From contig JAUNSC010000001.1 in the NCBI GenBank assembly GCA_030539395.1, positions 62,001-126,000 of the forward strand: 64,000 nucleotides of DNA, written 5' to 3'. Within the stretch, counting starts at the first letter, position 1. Each line of letters opens with the position of its first letter. The stretch is from Eubacteriales bacterium (GTDB lineage Bacteria > Bacillota > Clostridia > Lachnospirales > Lachnospiraceae). Of this stretch, positions 24,176 through 33,294 are shown one piece after another. The notes under the pieces are model-generated. The model was given only the letters and a program-made list of their open reading frames with translations, ran no database searches and was not told the DNA's origin. The translations under genes and the position numbers were made by a program.

Positions 24176-25474
24176 ATGAATTACGCAGAAGCGAGAGACT
24201 ATCTGGAAAAGATAGCGGAAAAAGGAAGCGTGTTGGGGCTTGCCAGTATGAAGGAACTGCTGAGGCGGCTTGATAATCCTCAGGACAAACTGAAATTTAT
24301 CCATATTTCGGGAACAAACGGAAAAGGATCAGTACTTGCGTATCTTTCCACAATTTTAAAAGAAGCAGGATATATGGTGGGACGGTATATCTCTCCCACA
24401 TTGTTTTCATACCGGGAACGGATACAGGTGAATGAGGAATATATTGGTCAGCAGGAACTTGCAGACCTGGTATCACAGGTAAAGCCGGCAGTGGAATCTA
24501 TGGAAATAGACGGAAAGAATTGCCCTACGATTTTTGAGATTGAGACAGCACTGGCATTTCTTTATTTTCTGAAAAAGAAATGTGACATTGTAGTACTGGA
24601 AACAGGAATGGGTGGAGATACAGATGCGACAAATGTGATCCAGACAGCCGTAATGGAAGTGCTGGTATCCATCAGTATGGATCATATGCAGTTCCTGGGA
24701 GATACGCTGGCGGAAATTGCCGGACACAAGGCAGGAATCATCAAGCCGGATACCGTGGTAGTCAGCGTCCTTCAGAAACCGGAAGCCATGGAAGTGATTG
24801 AAAAGAAAGCAAAAGAGCAGAACGCTTCTCTTAAAATAGCAGACTTCAGATACGCAGAAAATATCTTCTATGGTATCAGAGAGCAAAGATTCAGTTATGG
24901 GGATTATGAGGATATTGTGATACATCTTGCGGGAAGTTACCAGATTAAAAATGCGGTGACCGCACTGGAAGGTGTTAAGGCCCTCAGGGAAATCGGTTTT
25001 CAGATTTCCGAAGAGCAGATGCGAAGGGGATTTGAAAAGACGGTCTGGAACGGAAGATTTACAGTTGTGTGTGACAAACCTTTGTTTATTATGGATGGTG
25101 CCCATAACCGTGACGGGGCCATGGAATTGAAACGGTCCATAGAAACGTATCTGAAGGGATGCCGTATTTTTGCAGTCTGCGGTGTATTTCGTGATAAGGA
25201 ATATGAGGAAATCCTGCAGATGACAGCACCTTATATTAAAAAAATGATAACGATAGAGACACCGGATAATCCAAGGGCATTGCCGGCACAAGAGCTGGCG
25301 CAGGCAGCGCGCAAATATATTGCTGATGTACATCCGGCAAAAAATATTAATCAGGCAGTAGACGAGAGCTTTGCTGCAGCGAAAGAAGAAAATGATGTAA
25401 TACTCGCATTTGGATCCCTTTCTTTTCTGGGAGAGATCAGAAAAGCGTTGAAAAGCAGGGAGGAACAGAGATAA
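24176..25474 (+). CDS. folC: Dihydrofolate synthase / folylpolyglutamate synthase, first copy
   Basis: 432 aa from ATG 24176, behind GGAG at 6-bp spacing. Mur-ligase-fold enzyme that adds glutamate to dihydropteroate and/or reduced folates. The P-loop is [14 protein letters not shown], and [25 protein letters not shown], the carbamylated-lysine region GHKAGIIK and the C-terminal MDGAHNRDG are present. As head of the folate biosynthesis genes it is the likelier dihydrofolate synthase; a paralogue lies at 44616-45911. The stop overlaps folE by one base (TAATG). Confidence 0.94.
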   Translation: MNYAEARDYLEKIAEKGSVLGLASMKELLRRLDNPQDKLKFIHISGTNGKGSVLAYLSTILKEAGYMVGRYISPTLFSYRERIQVNEEYIGQQELADLVSQVKPAVESMEIDGKNCPTIFEIETALAFLYFLKKKCDIVVLETGMGGDTDATNVIQTAVMEVLVSISMDHMQFLGDTLAEIAGHKAGIIKPDTVVVSVLQKPEAMEVIEKKAKEQNASLKIADFRYAENIFYGIREQRFSYGDYEDIVIHLAGSYQIKNAVTALEGVKALREIGFQISEEQMRRGFEKTVWNGRFTVVCDKPLFIMDGAHNRDGAMELKRSIETYLKGCRIFAVCGVFRDKEYEEILQMTAPYIKKMITIETPDNPRALPAQELAQAARKYIADVHPAKNINQAVDESFAAAKEENDVILAFGSLSFLGEIRKALKSREEQR

Positions 25475-26028
25475 TGGACCAGGAAAAAATAAGAGAAGGC
25501 GTGAGATTGATTCTGGAGGGAATCGGAGAGGATATAAACAGAGAAGGGCTTATTGAAACTCCGGATCGTATTGCCCGCATGTATGAGGAAATCTGCGGCG
25601 GTATGTACGAAGATGCAGGTGAGCATTTGAAGAAAAGATTTCATGTGGAAAATAATGATATGGTCATGGAGAAGGATATTACTTTTTATTCCATGTGTGA
25701 GCATCATATGATGCCTTTTTGGGGAAAAGCCCATGTGGCATATGTACCGGTAGATTCTGTTGTGGGACTCAGCAAAATTGCCAGGACCGTAAACGTATTT
25801 GCAAGACGGCTTCAGCTTCAGGAACAGCTGACTGCTCAGGTGGCGGATGCATTTATGGAAAATCTGGCACCCAAAGGTGTCATGGTCATGTTGGAAGCAG
25901 AACATATGTGTATGACGATGCGCGGAGTAAAAAAACCCGGAACGAAGACGGTGACAGTTGTCACCAGAGGTATATTCGATGAGGATGAGAGACTTCAAAA
26001 TCAGTTTTACCGGATGCTGGGACGATAA
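25474..26028 (+). CDS. folE: GTP cyclohydrolase I
   Basis: 184 aa. It converts GTP to 7,8-dihydroneopterin triphosphate, the entry step of pterin synthesis. Zinc ligands are Cys75 and His78 in [10 protein letters not shown] and Cys146 in [22 protein letters not shown] and the RGIF segment are typical. Its product needs removal of pyrophosphate/phosphate before FolB can act; no Nudix FolQ is encoded nearby, but an HD-domain phosphohydrolase gene follows directly. Confidence 0.97.
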   Translation: MDQEKIREGVRLILEGIGEDINREGLIETPDRIARMYEEICGGMYEDAGEHLKKRFHVENNDMVMEKDITFYSMCEHHMMPFWGKAHVAYVPVDSVVGLSKIARTVNVFARRLQLQEQLTAQVADAFMENLAPKGVMVMLEAEHMCMTMRGVKKPGTKTVTVVTRGIFDEDERLQNQFYRMLGR

Positions 26029-26043
26029 AAAAGAGGGGAAGAA

Positions 26044-26526
26044 ATGGACCGTATTAATCGTATCCTGTATCATGAAATTTATAGAGAATGTTACGGGAAA
26101 AATGTAGAATGTGAGAAAGAACGGATATTTTGTCATCATGACATGGGACACTTTCTGGATGTGGCAAGACTGGCTTTGATCATCAATCTGCAGGAACAGA
26201 TGGGAATTTCACAGGAATTGATTTATGGCGCGGCTCTTTTGCACGATATAGGAAGATTCAGGCAGTATCTCGAAGGAATTCCCCATGAAATTGCCAGTGC
26301 GGAAATTGCGCCGGATATTTTGAGAGACTGTGGATTTGATGATACAGAAACCAGAGAAATCACAGATGCCATTCGTCAGCACAGAAATCCGGATATAAAA
26401 GGAGAGAGGTCTTTATCAGGAGTGATTTACCGCGGGGATAAAATGTCCAGGAGCTGTTTTGCCTGCCCGGCGGAAAAAATGTGTAACTGGAAAAAAGAAA
26501 AGAAAAATTTGCAGATAAAATTATAG
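26044..26526 (+). CDS. HD-domain phosphohydrolase in the folate operon
   Basis: 160 aa. The HD metal-site residues are His36 (MGHFLDVARLAL), His67-Asp68 (LLHDIGRF), His81 (PHEIASAE), His113 (RQHRN) and Asp132 (YRGDKMS). A cysteine group, Cys138-X2-Cys141-X5-Cys147, lies near the C-terminus and may bind a metal. The family hydrolyses phosphate esters, often of nucleotides. Position between folE and folP, with gaps of only 15 and 14 bp, suggests a pterin or folate phosphate substrate, for instance dihydroneopterin triphosphate; that is inference. Ribosome site AGAGGGG. Confidence 0.88.
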   Translation: MDRINRILYHEIYRECYGKNVECEKERIFCHHDMGHFLDVARLALIINLQEQMGISQELIYGAALLHDIGRFRQYLEGIPHEIASAEIAPDILRDCGFDDTETREITDAIRQHRNPDIKGERSLSGVIYRGDKMSRSCFACPAEKMCNWKKEKKNLQIKL

Positions 26527-26540
26527 AAGGAGCATATCAA

Positions 26541-27347
26541 ATGATAATAGGTAATCGGGAATTTGCAGAAAAGGGACATACTTATGTAATGGGGATTTTG
26601 AATGTGACACCGGATTCTTTTTCAGACGGAGGGAAATGGAATACTCTGGATATGGCCAGAAAACATGCAGAAGAAATGATAGAAGAGGGTGCGGATATCA
26701 TTGACATTGGAGGAGAATCCACAAGGCCGGGGTATACTCTGCTCAGTGACGAAGAGGAAATTGCAAGAGTAGTGCCTGCGATTGGAATGGTTAAAAAGGA
26801 ATTTGGCATACCTGTTTCTGTTGATACGTATAAAGGAGGGGTGGCAAAAGCGGCGCTTGAGGCCGGGGCCGATCTTGTGAATGATATCTGGGGATTAAAA
26901 TATGACGATAAACTGGCTGCTGTGATCGCAGAAGCAGATGTGCCCTGCTGCCTGATGCACAATCGTAAGGAGCCGGATTATCAGGATTTTCGCAGAGATA
27001 TTTTAAATGATCTTCGTGAGACAATAGCGCTGGCAGAAAAGGCCGGGATTGAAAAAGATAAGATCATTCTGGATCCGGGAGTCGGGTTTGGAAAGACATA
27101 TGAAAACAATCTGACAGCAATCAATCACATGGAAGATCTGCTGGCACTGGGATTCCCTGTCCTTTTGGGAACTTCCAGAAAATCTGTTGTAGGACTCACT
27201 TTAAATCTCCCGGCTGACCAGCGTGTTGAGGGAACCCTTGTTACTACTGTAATGGGAGTAATGAAAGGGGCAATGTTTGTAAGGGTTCATGATATAAAAG
27301 AAAATGTCAGGGCAATTAAGATGACGGAGGCAATTCTTAATGGATAA
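26541..27347 (+). CDS. folP: Dihydropteroate synthase
   Basis: 268 aa. It condenses 6-hydroxymethyl-7,8-dihydropterin pyrophosphate with p-aminobenzoate and is the sulfonamide target. The pterin-site motifs GILNVTPDSFSDGG (residues about 18-31), DIGGESTRPG, SVDTYK, NDIWG, DPGVGFGKT and LGTSRKS are intact. Residues around the first two loops, where resistance changes arise, show no obvious abnormality by eye. Overlaps folBK by 8 bp. Confidence 0.97.
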   Translation: MIIGNREFAEKGHTYVMGILNVTPDSFSDGGKWNTLDMARKHAEEMIEEGADIIDIGGESTRPGYTLLSDEEEIARVVPAIGMVKKEFGIPVSVDTYKGGVAKAALEAGADLVNDIWGLKYDDKLAAVIAEADVPCCLMHNRKEPDYQDFRRDILNDLRETIALAEKAGIEKDKIILDPGVGFGKTYENNLTAINHMEDLLALGFPVLLGTSRKSVVGLTLNLPADQRVEGTLVTTVMGVMKGAMFVRVHDIKENVRAIKMTEAILNG

Positions 27348-28158
27348 AATAAAGATATATGATCTGGAGGTATTTGCAAATCATGGAGTGTTTCCTGAAG
27401 AAAACGTTCTTGGGCAAAAATTTGTGATTTCGCTTCAGATGGATGTGGATACAAAAATGGCGGGAAAGACGGATTGCCTGGACAAGTCTGTCAATTATGG
27501 AGAGGTCAGCCGGTTTGTCTCAGATTTTATGCAGAGAAACACGTATAAATTGCTTGAGGCTGCAGCAGAGAATCTGGCACAGGCTCTGCTCCTTGAGTAT
27601 CCTCTTGTTTACGGTGTGAATCTGGAAATTAAAAAGCCCTGGGCACCGGTAAAATTTCCGCTTAAGACGGTCAGTGTGGAGATATACAGACGGTGGCATA
27701 AAGCATATGTTGCGCTTGGCGCTAATATGGGGAATGAGAAAGCCTTCCTGGACAGGGCTGTGTCATCTCTGGACGGGCTGAAGACGTGCAGAGTGAAAAA
27801 AGTGGCGGACTATATTGTCACAAAGCCTTACGGCGGTGTAGAACAGGATGATTTCCTGAACAGCGCACTGGAACTGGATACGCTGCTGGCACCGGAGGAA
27901 CTTCTTATGTGTCTGCATGAAATTGAGGCAGAAGCCGGAAGGCAGAGGACAATACACTGGGGACCGCGGACGCTTGATCTTGATATTTTGCTGTATGATG
28001 ATATGGTAATGGATGAGCCGGATCTGACAATTCCTCACAGAGAAATGCATCTCAGAGATTTCGTTTTAAGGCCTATGGCCCAGATTGCGCCGTATCAGAT
28101 ACATCCGATCTGTAAGAAGACTATAAAACAGCTTCTGGCAGAACTTACCTCTGATTGA
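27340..28158 (+). CDS. folBK: Bifunctional dihydroneopterin aldolase / HPPK
   Basis: 272 aa, two enzymes in one chain. Residues 1-118 are FolB: LEVFANHGVFPEE, SVNYGEV and LEIKKPWAPV, with the catalytic lysine in the last motif. Residues about 122-272 are FolK: AYVALGANMGN, RTIHWGPRTLDLDILLYDD with the metal-binding aspartates, and IPHREMHLRDFVLRPMAQIAP. Together they convert dihydroneopterin to 6-hydroxymethyl-dihydropterin pyrophosphate for FolP. It is the last gene of the folate operon. Its stop codon overlaps the -35 of the next promoter. Confidence 0.96.
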   Translation: MDKIKIYDLEVFANHGVFPEENVLGQKFVISLQMDVDTKMAGKTDCLDKSVNYGEVSRFVSDFMQRNTYKLLEAAAENLAQALLLEYPLVYGVNLEIKKPWAPVKFPLKTVSVEIYRRWHKAYVALGANMGNEKAFLDRAVSSLDGLKTCRVKKVADYIVTKPYGGVEQDDFLNSALELDTLLAPEELLMCLHEIEAEAGRQRTIHWGPRTLDLDILLYDDMVMDEPDLTIPHREMHLRDFVLRPMAQIAPYQIHPICKKTIKQLLAELTSD

Positions 28159-28184
28159 CAGTAATCAGCAGCCTGTGATATAAT
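28155..28184 (+). promoter_or_regulatory. Strong promoter of the surface-polymer block, flanked by an inverted repeat
   Basis: TTGACA (28155-28160), 18-bp spacer, TATAAT (28179-28184). ACAGTAAT (28158-28165) at the -35 and ATTACTGT (28190-28197) just past the -10 are perfect inverted repeats 24 bp apart. CTGATT/AATCAG also brackets the -35. The arrangement suggests an operator. Confidence 0.65.
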
Positions 28185-28241
28185 TAATAATTACTGTGAC
28201 CAGGTGAAAAGGCTGATATAGAAAGTAAACGGAGAAAAAGG

Positions 28242-29684
28242 ATGAAAGACGATTCATTAAATAGACGGGCTGTCAAATCGGGGTTCTTTTTTGTGGTGTC
28301 TCAGATGCTTGTCAGAGGCATCAGTTTTATAACAACGCCGATTTATACCAGATTATTGTCTACAGAACAGTTTGGTGAGGTCAGAGTATATGATTCCTGG
28401 CTTCAGATAGCAGTTCCGATCATGTCACTGTGCTTATGGAAGAGCGTGGAACGTGCAAAATATGATATGAGAGAGCAGTTTGATTCGTATACCTCAGCGG
28501 TTCAGAATCTATCTTATATTTCTATTGCGGTTATGGCATTAATCTGTATGTTGTTTAAACCGCAGATCCAGAGTTTCTGCAATATGGATGACATGATGCT
28601 CTATGTGGCTTTTGGATATGTGTTTGCCTATACCAGCATACATTATATGAACCGGCGTGAAAAGCAGAGCATGAGGTACAAGTTTGCTACGATTGCCACC
28701 ATGCTGCTTGTCATACCTGCTACGGTTATTTCAATCGTCTGGCTGTATATTGGAAATATACGCGGAGAATATGACCGGCTGGTGAGCTACCGTATTCTGG
28801 GATTCTATGTACCTCATATTGTTGTCGGCCTGGTTGTTGCATTTATTATGGCGGTACAGGGAAGAAAACTTTTCTCCAGGGAATTCTGGAAATATGGTTT
28901 GATGTACAGTGTGCCGCTGATTCCGGAAGTGCTGTCTATTCAAATTATGAATCAGGCGGATAAAATAATGATCCGCAATATGATAGGAAAATGGGAGAGC
29001 GGAGTTTTTGCAGTTGCAACGACAGTGTCCTTTATCATCTGGATTCTGGAGGATTCTGTCTGGAACGCTTTTCTGCCATGGTTTTACGAGAAGATCTCCA
29101 GAAATGAGGAAGATGACATCATAAAGCCGTGGACAGTTGTCATGCGTGGATTTGGAATGCTTTCCTGGTTTCTGGTGATACTTGCTCCGGAAATTGTTCT
29201 GATCCTGGGAGGAAGGAAGAATATGGAAGCCATCTGGCTTATTGCACCGATGGTTACCGGTACGCTGTTTCGGTTTTACAGTTACAATTATACGGCTACG
29301 CAGAACTATTATAAAAAAACAGGTCATGTGGCACTGGGAACGATCCTGGCAATGTTCGTGAATATAGGCCTGAACTATGTCTGTATTATGCAGTTCGGAT
29401 ATCGCGCTGCTGCGTACACAACAGCTGTCAGCTATGCATTCCTGCTGATATTGCAGGGGTGGCAGGAGGTTAGAATTACAGGGCAGAGAATCATACCTTT
29501 GAAAGTGACTTTGAAATATGCGGTACTTTTTCTGGTTATGAATTTAGTATCAATGGGAAGTTTTCTGCTTCCATGGTATCTGAGGTACCTTCTGGTCATT
29601 ATCGGTGTTTTATTCACGTTTAAGAAGGTTTTGCCCCAGTTTATAGGTATTTTGAAAAATGTGCGCAGTAAAAAAAGTAATTGA
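28242..29684 (+). CDS. Wzx-like lipopolysaccharide/oligosaccharide flippase
   Basis: 480 aa, about 12-14 membrane helices, of the polysaccharide-synthesis flippase family (MVF/MATE superfamily). The N-terminus (AVKSGFFFVVSQMLVRGISF, TPIYTRLLSTEQFGEV) is characteristic. Such proteins move undecaprenyl-linked repeat units across the membrane. Neighbouring genes encode an ATP-grasp ligase, an adenylate-forming enzyme and an epimerase but no glycosyltransferase, so the cargo is unclear. Ribosome site AAAAAGG. No terminator follows, but a second promoter precedes the next gene. Confidence 0.9.
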   Translation: MKDDSLNRRAVKSGFFFVVSQMLVRGISFITTPIYTRLLSTEQFGEVRVYDSWLQIAVPIMSLCLWKSVERAKYDMREQFDSYTSAVQNLSYISIAVMALICMLFKPQIQSFCNMDDMMLYVAFGYVFAYTSIHYMNRREKQSMRYKFATIATMLLVIPATVISIVWLYIGNIRGEYDRLVSYRILGFYVPHIVVGLVVAFIMAVQGRKLFSREFWKYGLMYSVPLIPEVLSIQIMNQADKIMIRNMIGKWESGVFAVATTVSFIIWILEDSVWNAFLPWFYEKISRNEEDDIIKPWTVVMRGFGMLSWFLVILAPEIVLILGGRKNMEAIWLIAPMVTGTLFRFYSYNYTATQNYYKKTGHVALGTILAMFVNIGLNYVCIMQFGYRAAAYTTAVSYAFLLILQGWQEVRITGQRIIPLKVTLKYAVLFLVMNLVSMGSFLLPWYLRYLLVIIGVLFTFKKVLPQFIGILKNVRSKKSN

Positions 29685-29690
29685 GCCAAG

Positions 29691-29719
29691 TTGAAATCAT
29701 AAGGGAAATATGATATAAA
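29691..29719 (+). promoter_or_regulatory. Candidate sigma-A promoter of the ATP-grasp gene
   Basis: TTGAAA (29691-29696), 17-bp spacer, extended -10 TGATATAAA (hexamer 29714-29719), starting 7 bp after the flippase stop codon. Confidence 0.55.
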
Positions 29720-29785
29720 TGTAATAAAATATATGCGTTCAAAATATGCATATCTACAGGAAAATGCCATTTAGGAGATTTAACC

Positions 29786-30916
29786 ATGAAAAAAAAGGTT
29801 TTGATATTGGGGGCAAGTAATGCTCAGATAGATGCGATTGAATACTGTAAATCACATGGATTTGAGGTGTGCGGCTGCAGTTATACAACAGCTGACAACG
29901 GAATTCCGCTGCTGGATCATTTCGGGCAGGTGGATATAAAAGATGTTGACGGGGTAGTTGCATTGGCAAAGAAATTTGGTGTGGATGCGATTTATTCTGT
30001 TGGCTCTGACATTGCGATTCCAACGGTTATGGAAGCCAGTGAGATTCTCGGACTTCCCCATTTTATTTCTTCGGAGACAGCAAAAATTTGTCATTCAAAG
30101 CATCTGATGCGTTCTGCACTTGGACAGGATTTTGTCGGAAATGCGGCATTTGTTGTATGCGGAACTTTAGAAGAAGCTCTTACATTTGAGGATTTTCCTG
30201 CAATGATGAAGCCGGTAGATTCGCAGGGGCAGCGAGGCTGCTTCAGAGTGGATTCAAAAGAAGATATAGAGAAAAATTTTGCCACATCTCTCGGATATTC
30301 TGTAGAGGGAAAAGTAATCATTGAAACATTTGTTGACGGACCGGAGATATCTGTGAATGCATATATGCAGGATGGAGAACTGCGTTTTGCGGTTGTCTCA
30401 GACCGCATTGTATTTGATGAATATCCTGGAGGAATCATAAAGGAACATCTGATCCCGTCTACTTTTGCTGATGAAAAAGCGAAAGAAGAAGCTATAGATC
30501 TTGTGAAGAGAATGGCTGAAAAACTTCACATTGACAATGGACCCTGTTATTATCAGATAAAGCTTGATCCGGAAAATCACCCGATAATTCTGGAAGTTAC
30601 TCCAAGACTGGATGGCTGTCATATGTGGAATCTGATTAAGCATTATTGCGGTGCAGATCTTCTGGATGCATGTTTTGTGCATCTTCTTGATAATAAACCT
30701 GTTTTGACACAGCCGGCAGTTTTTCCAAAGACAGAGTATAAACTTGCATTTACCTGTAAAGAAACAGGTGCGTCTTTTGACAGAAGTGAGTATGACTGTA
30801 CGGGCGCGGAGTATATATTCTGGTATTATCAGACCGGAGACAGAGTTCGAAAAGTGAACGGCTTTATGGAAAAAGGCGGTTATCTGATCCGAAAAACGGG
30901 AAGAATTATCGAGTAA
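29786..30916 (+). CDS. ATP-grasp domain ligase of unknown substrate
   Basis: 376 aa. The N-terminal pre-ATP-grasp Rossmann-like domain has KKKVLILGASNAQIDAIEYCKSHG. The ATP-grasp core shows PAMMKPVDSQGQRGCFRV (ATP-binding lysine and glycine loop), VIIETFVDGPEISV and the metal/phosphate loop PIILEVTPRLDGCH. It resembles carbamoyl-phosphate-synthase-like and PurK-like ligases, which join a carboxylate to an amine or thiol via acyl phosphate. With a CapK/PaaK-type gene next door, a role in modifying a surface polymer or coupling an amino acid to it is plausible but unproven. Ribosome site AGGAGA. Confidence 0.85.
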   Translation: MKKKVLILGASNAQIDAIEYCKSHGFEVCGCSYTTADNGIPLLDHFGQVDIKDVDGVVALAKKFGVDAIYSVGSDIAIPTVMEASEILGLPHFISSETAKICHSKHLMRSALGQDFVGNAAFVVCGTLEEALTFEDFPAMMKPVDSQGQRGCFRVDSKEDIEKNFATSLGYSVEGKVIIETFVDGPEISVNAYMQDGELRFAVVSDRIVFDEYPGGIIKEHLIPSTFADEKAKEEAIDLVKRMAEKLHIDNGPCYYQIKLDPENHPIILEVTPRLDGCHMWNLIKHYCGADLLDACFVHLLDNKPVLTQPAVFPKTEYKLAFTCKETGASFDRSEYDCTGAEYIFWYYQTGDRVRKVNGFMEKGGYLIRKTGRIIE

Positions 30917-30943
30917 CCGGATATACAGGAGGAAAATACAAAG

Positions 30944-32251
30944 GTGAGTATCGAGAAAAAACTGTTGAATGTATATACTTTTTTTTATCTGATAAGGCTG
31001 AAAAAGACATTTGCGGGCGATCCTGCGAAGATTAAGGCGGATCAGAACAAAAAAATTCACAGGCTCATGAAAAGAGCATATAAAATTCCTTTTTACCGCG
31101 CAAAATTTGAAGAGTCAGGAACAACGCCGGATGATTATCACTGCAGCGAGGATCTGGTGAAGTTTCCGACTATGAATAAGGCAGAACTGCGTCTCTGGAT
31201 GGAGAAGGAGTGGAATGAGCATCCTGAGAAACATGATTCTCTGAATGTGATGAGCACCAGCGGTTCTTCCGGCGTTCCGTTAAAAATGCTGTATACGCAG
31301 AAAGAACAGGCATTCAGCAATGCAAACTGGATACGCGTGCTGCAGGTGGCGGGATATAGACCGCTTCGCGGAAAAATGTATTCGAATCAGACAAATCACA
31401 AGGATACAGACGCTAAAAAAGGTGACTCTATTATCCAGAAGTTCGGGCTTATGAGAAGAAGAGTCGTATCAGAGGATACCTGTGTGGGCGACGGTATTGC
31501 AGACACGATCCGTGATATTAATGAATACAAGCCGGATATGCTTCGTTTCCGCCGGAATTGTATGGTAAGGATCGCAGTATATGCAAAACAGCATAATATG
31601 GAGCTTTGGAAACCGAAATATTATGCACCTGTAAGTGAGATGGTGGATGATGTTACAAGAAATATTCTGACAGAAATGCTTGGTCCCGGATTGATCGATG
31701 CATATGGAGTTTCTGAGATGGGAAGCTGCGTTTATAAATATCCGGGTGATGATTTCTATTATGTGGCCAATGATATAGCAGTGGCAAATGTATATGACGA
31801 TAATAACCAGTTGGCGGATAATGGCAGAATTGTCCTGACATCTTTATACAAAAAGACATATCCGCTGATCAATTATGATGTTCTTGATATCGGTAAATCT
31901 TATGTGAAAGATGGTCTTCGTTATTTTACGGCTATTGAAGGCCGCATGAATGATGTGGTAAAACATGAAGATGGTGTTGAGTCCTCAGCGGTACAGCTTA
32001 TGAGAATCGCAAACGGGACAGTGGGACTGTCACAGTTCAGGTTTGTTCAGGAATCCTATCACGACATGTTGATCCAGCTGGCACCGGACCCCAATAATAC
32101 ATCGAAATCAAGAGAAGAGATTGAGGAGCATTTTGTTTCTTCTGTAAAGAAGTTGTTTGGGGATGAATTTAAAATCCGGGTAGAATGGATGGATATGCTG
32201 CCGCCGGATAAAACAGGAAAGCAGCGTTGTTTTGTATGTAATGTAAAATAA
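30944..32251 (+). CDS. PaaK/CapK-like adenylate-forming enzyme
   Basis: 435 aa, start GTG 30944 about 11 bp after AGGAGG. The phosphate-loop motif is MSTSGSSGVPLKML, followed by DAYGVSEMGSCVY (adenine/acyl pocket) and a C-terminal YFTAIEGRMNDVV plus LPPDKTGKQRCFV region. It belongs to the phenylacetate-CoA-ligase-like branch that includes CapK proteins of capsule loci. It would activate a carboxylic acid as acyl-adenylate. Only 27 bp separate it from the ATP-grasp gene, so they are likely co-transcribed. Ends at a hairpin terminator. Confidence 0.88.
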   Translation: MSIEKKLLNVYTFFYLIRLKKTFAGDPAKIKADQNKKIHRLMKRAYKIPFYRAKFEESGTTPDDYHCSEDLVKFPTMNKAELRLWMEKEWNEHPEKHDSLNVMSTSGSSGVPLKMLYTQKEQAFSNANWIRVLQVAGYRPLRGKMYSNQTNHKDTDAKKGDSIIQKFGLMRRRVVSEDTCVGDGIADTIRDINEYKPDMLRFRRNCMVRIAVYAKQHNMELWKPKYYAPVSEMVDDVTRNILTEMLGPGLIDAYGVSEMGSCVYKYPGDDFYYVANDIAVANVYDDNNQLADNGRIVLTSLYKKTYPLINYDVLDIGKSYVKDGLRYFTAIEGRMNDVVKHEDGVESSAVQLMRIANGTVGLSQFRFVQESYHDMLIQLAPDPNNTSKSREEIEEHFVSSVKKLFGDEFKIRVEWMDMLPPDKTGKQRCFVCNVK

Positions 32252-32268
32252 AGAAAGATAGAAGAAAG

Positions 32269-32299
32269 ATAGTATGGATAATGGGTCCATACTATTTTT
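32269..32299 (+). terminator. Intrinsic terminator after the CapK-like gene
   Basis: ATAGTATGGA (32269-32278) pairs perfectly with TCCATACTAT (32286-32295) around TAATGGG, followed by TTTT. It lies 57 bp before the epimerase gene. Confidence 0.85.
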
Positions 32300-32355
32300 A
32301 TGAAACAGGATATTTCAAATCCCGATCAAGGGATTCTGTATCAAAGGAGGCAATT

Positions 32356-33258
32356 ATGAGGATAGCAGTAACAGGAGCCAGCGGGTTTATCGGAACGGAA
32401 GTTACAAAAAAGCTCGAGACTTTTCCGGATACTGAGATTATTGCGATTACGCGGAATATGGGCCATGTCAAAAAAAATAGTGGGAAGTATGTCTGGAAAG
32501 AAACAGATTTTTCTGTTTCAAGTCTGCGGGAGGTTCTGGAAAATGTTGATGTGGTAATTCATCTGGCGGCAGTCAGGGGAACCACAGGAACAATATCTGA
32601 TTATCATATCAATGAGACAATAACAGAGAATCTTTTGGTGGCTATGGGGGAAGAAAAGGTAAAAAGAATTATTTTTGCCTCTTCTATTGCGGTTTATTCT
32701 GACACTGAGACAATTCCGTGGCGTGAAGATAATGTAATTGAACCGAAAACATTGTATGGAATAACAAAAGCATCCTGTGAATATCTTTGCAGGTATTACA
32801 GCAAAAGATATGGGTTTGCATATTCAATCGTCCGGGTGGCACAGGTCCTTGGACTGGGAGAAAAGCGAAAAGGCATGATGAATGTATTTATTGAGACGGC
32901 ATATCAGCATGGACAGCTGCACGTTATGGGAAAAAGTATTGCCAAAAGACAATATATTTATGTGAAAGATATGGCTGCAGTCATGTGCGAAACGGCGTTA
33001 AAACCGGAAAGAGAATCAGAAATCATAAATGCCGGAATGAAAAAAGCATATAGTAATCTGGAAATTGCGCAGATTATCAATAAAGTATTCGAAAATGAGA
33101 CGCCGATAGAGTATGATTCTTCCTTTGAAGAGAAAATCGAGCCATCAAAAATGGAAGTAACGTATCTGATGGACCACCTGAAGTTTGTACCTATGGATAT
33201 GGAACAGGTACTTTGCGAGGTCAGAAAAGAAATCAGGAATAATCCAATTGACCATTGA
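32356..33258 (+). CDS. NAD-dependent epimerase/dehydratase (extended SDR)
   Basis: 300 aa from ATG 32356, behind AAAGGAGG; an upstream in-frame ATG at 32281 lies in the terminator loop and is rejected. NAD-binding motif VTGASGFIGTEV (residues about 5-16), LAAVRGT, an active-site YGITK (Tyr-X3-Lys) and IVRVAQVLG are typical of nucleotide-sugar epimerases such as GalE/WcaG types. The sugar substrate is unknown. It is separated from the CapK-like gene by a terminator, and I see no convincing promoter, so it may depend on read-through. Confidence 0.9.
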   Translation: MRIAVTGASGFIGTEVTKKLETFPDTEIIAITRNMGHVKKNSGKYVWKETDFSVSSLREVLENVDVVIHLAAVRGTTGTISDYHINETITENLLVAMGEEKVKRIIFASSIAVYSDTETIPWREDNVIEPKTLYGITKASCEYLCRYYSKRYGFAYSIVRVAQVLGLGEKRKGMMNVFIETAYQHGQLHVMGKSIAKRQYIYVKDMAAVMCETALKPERESEIINAGMKKAYSNLEIAQIINKVFENETPIEYDSSFEEKIEPSKMEVTYLMDHLKFVPMDMEQVLCEVRKEIRNNPIDH

Positions 33259-33294
33259 GACCGCAAATTCCATTGAGAATTAGGGCTGGCGTGC

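Noticed and set aside
24473..25333. Minus-strand open frame of 286 codons across folC
   Set aside because: Antisense to a gene with intact Mur-ligase motifs; composition is that of a reverse-complement artefact.
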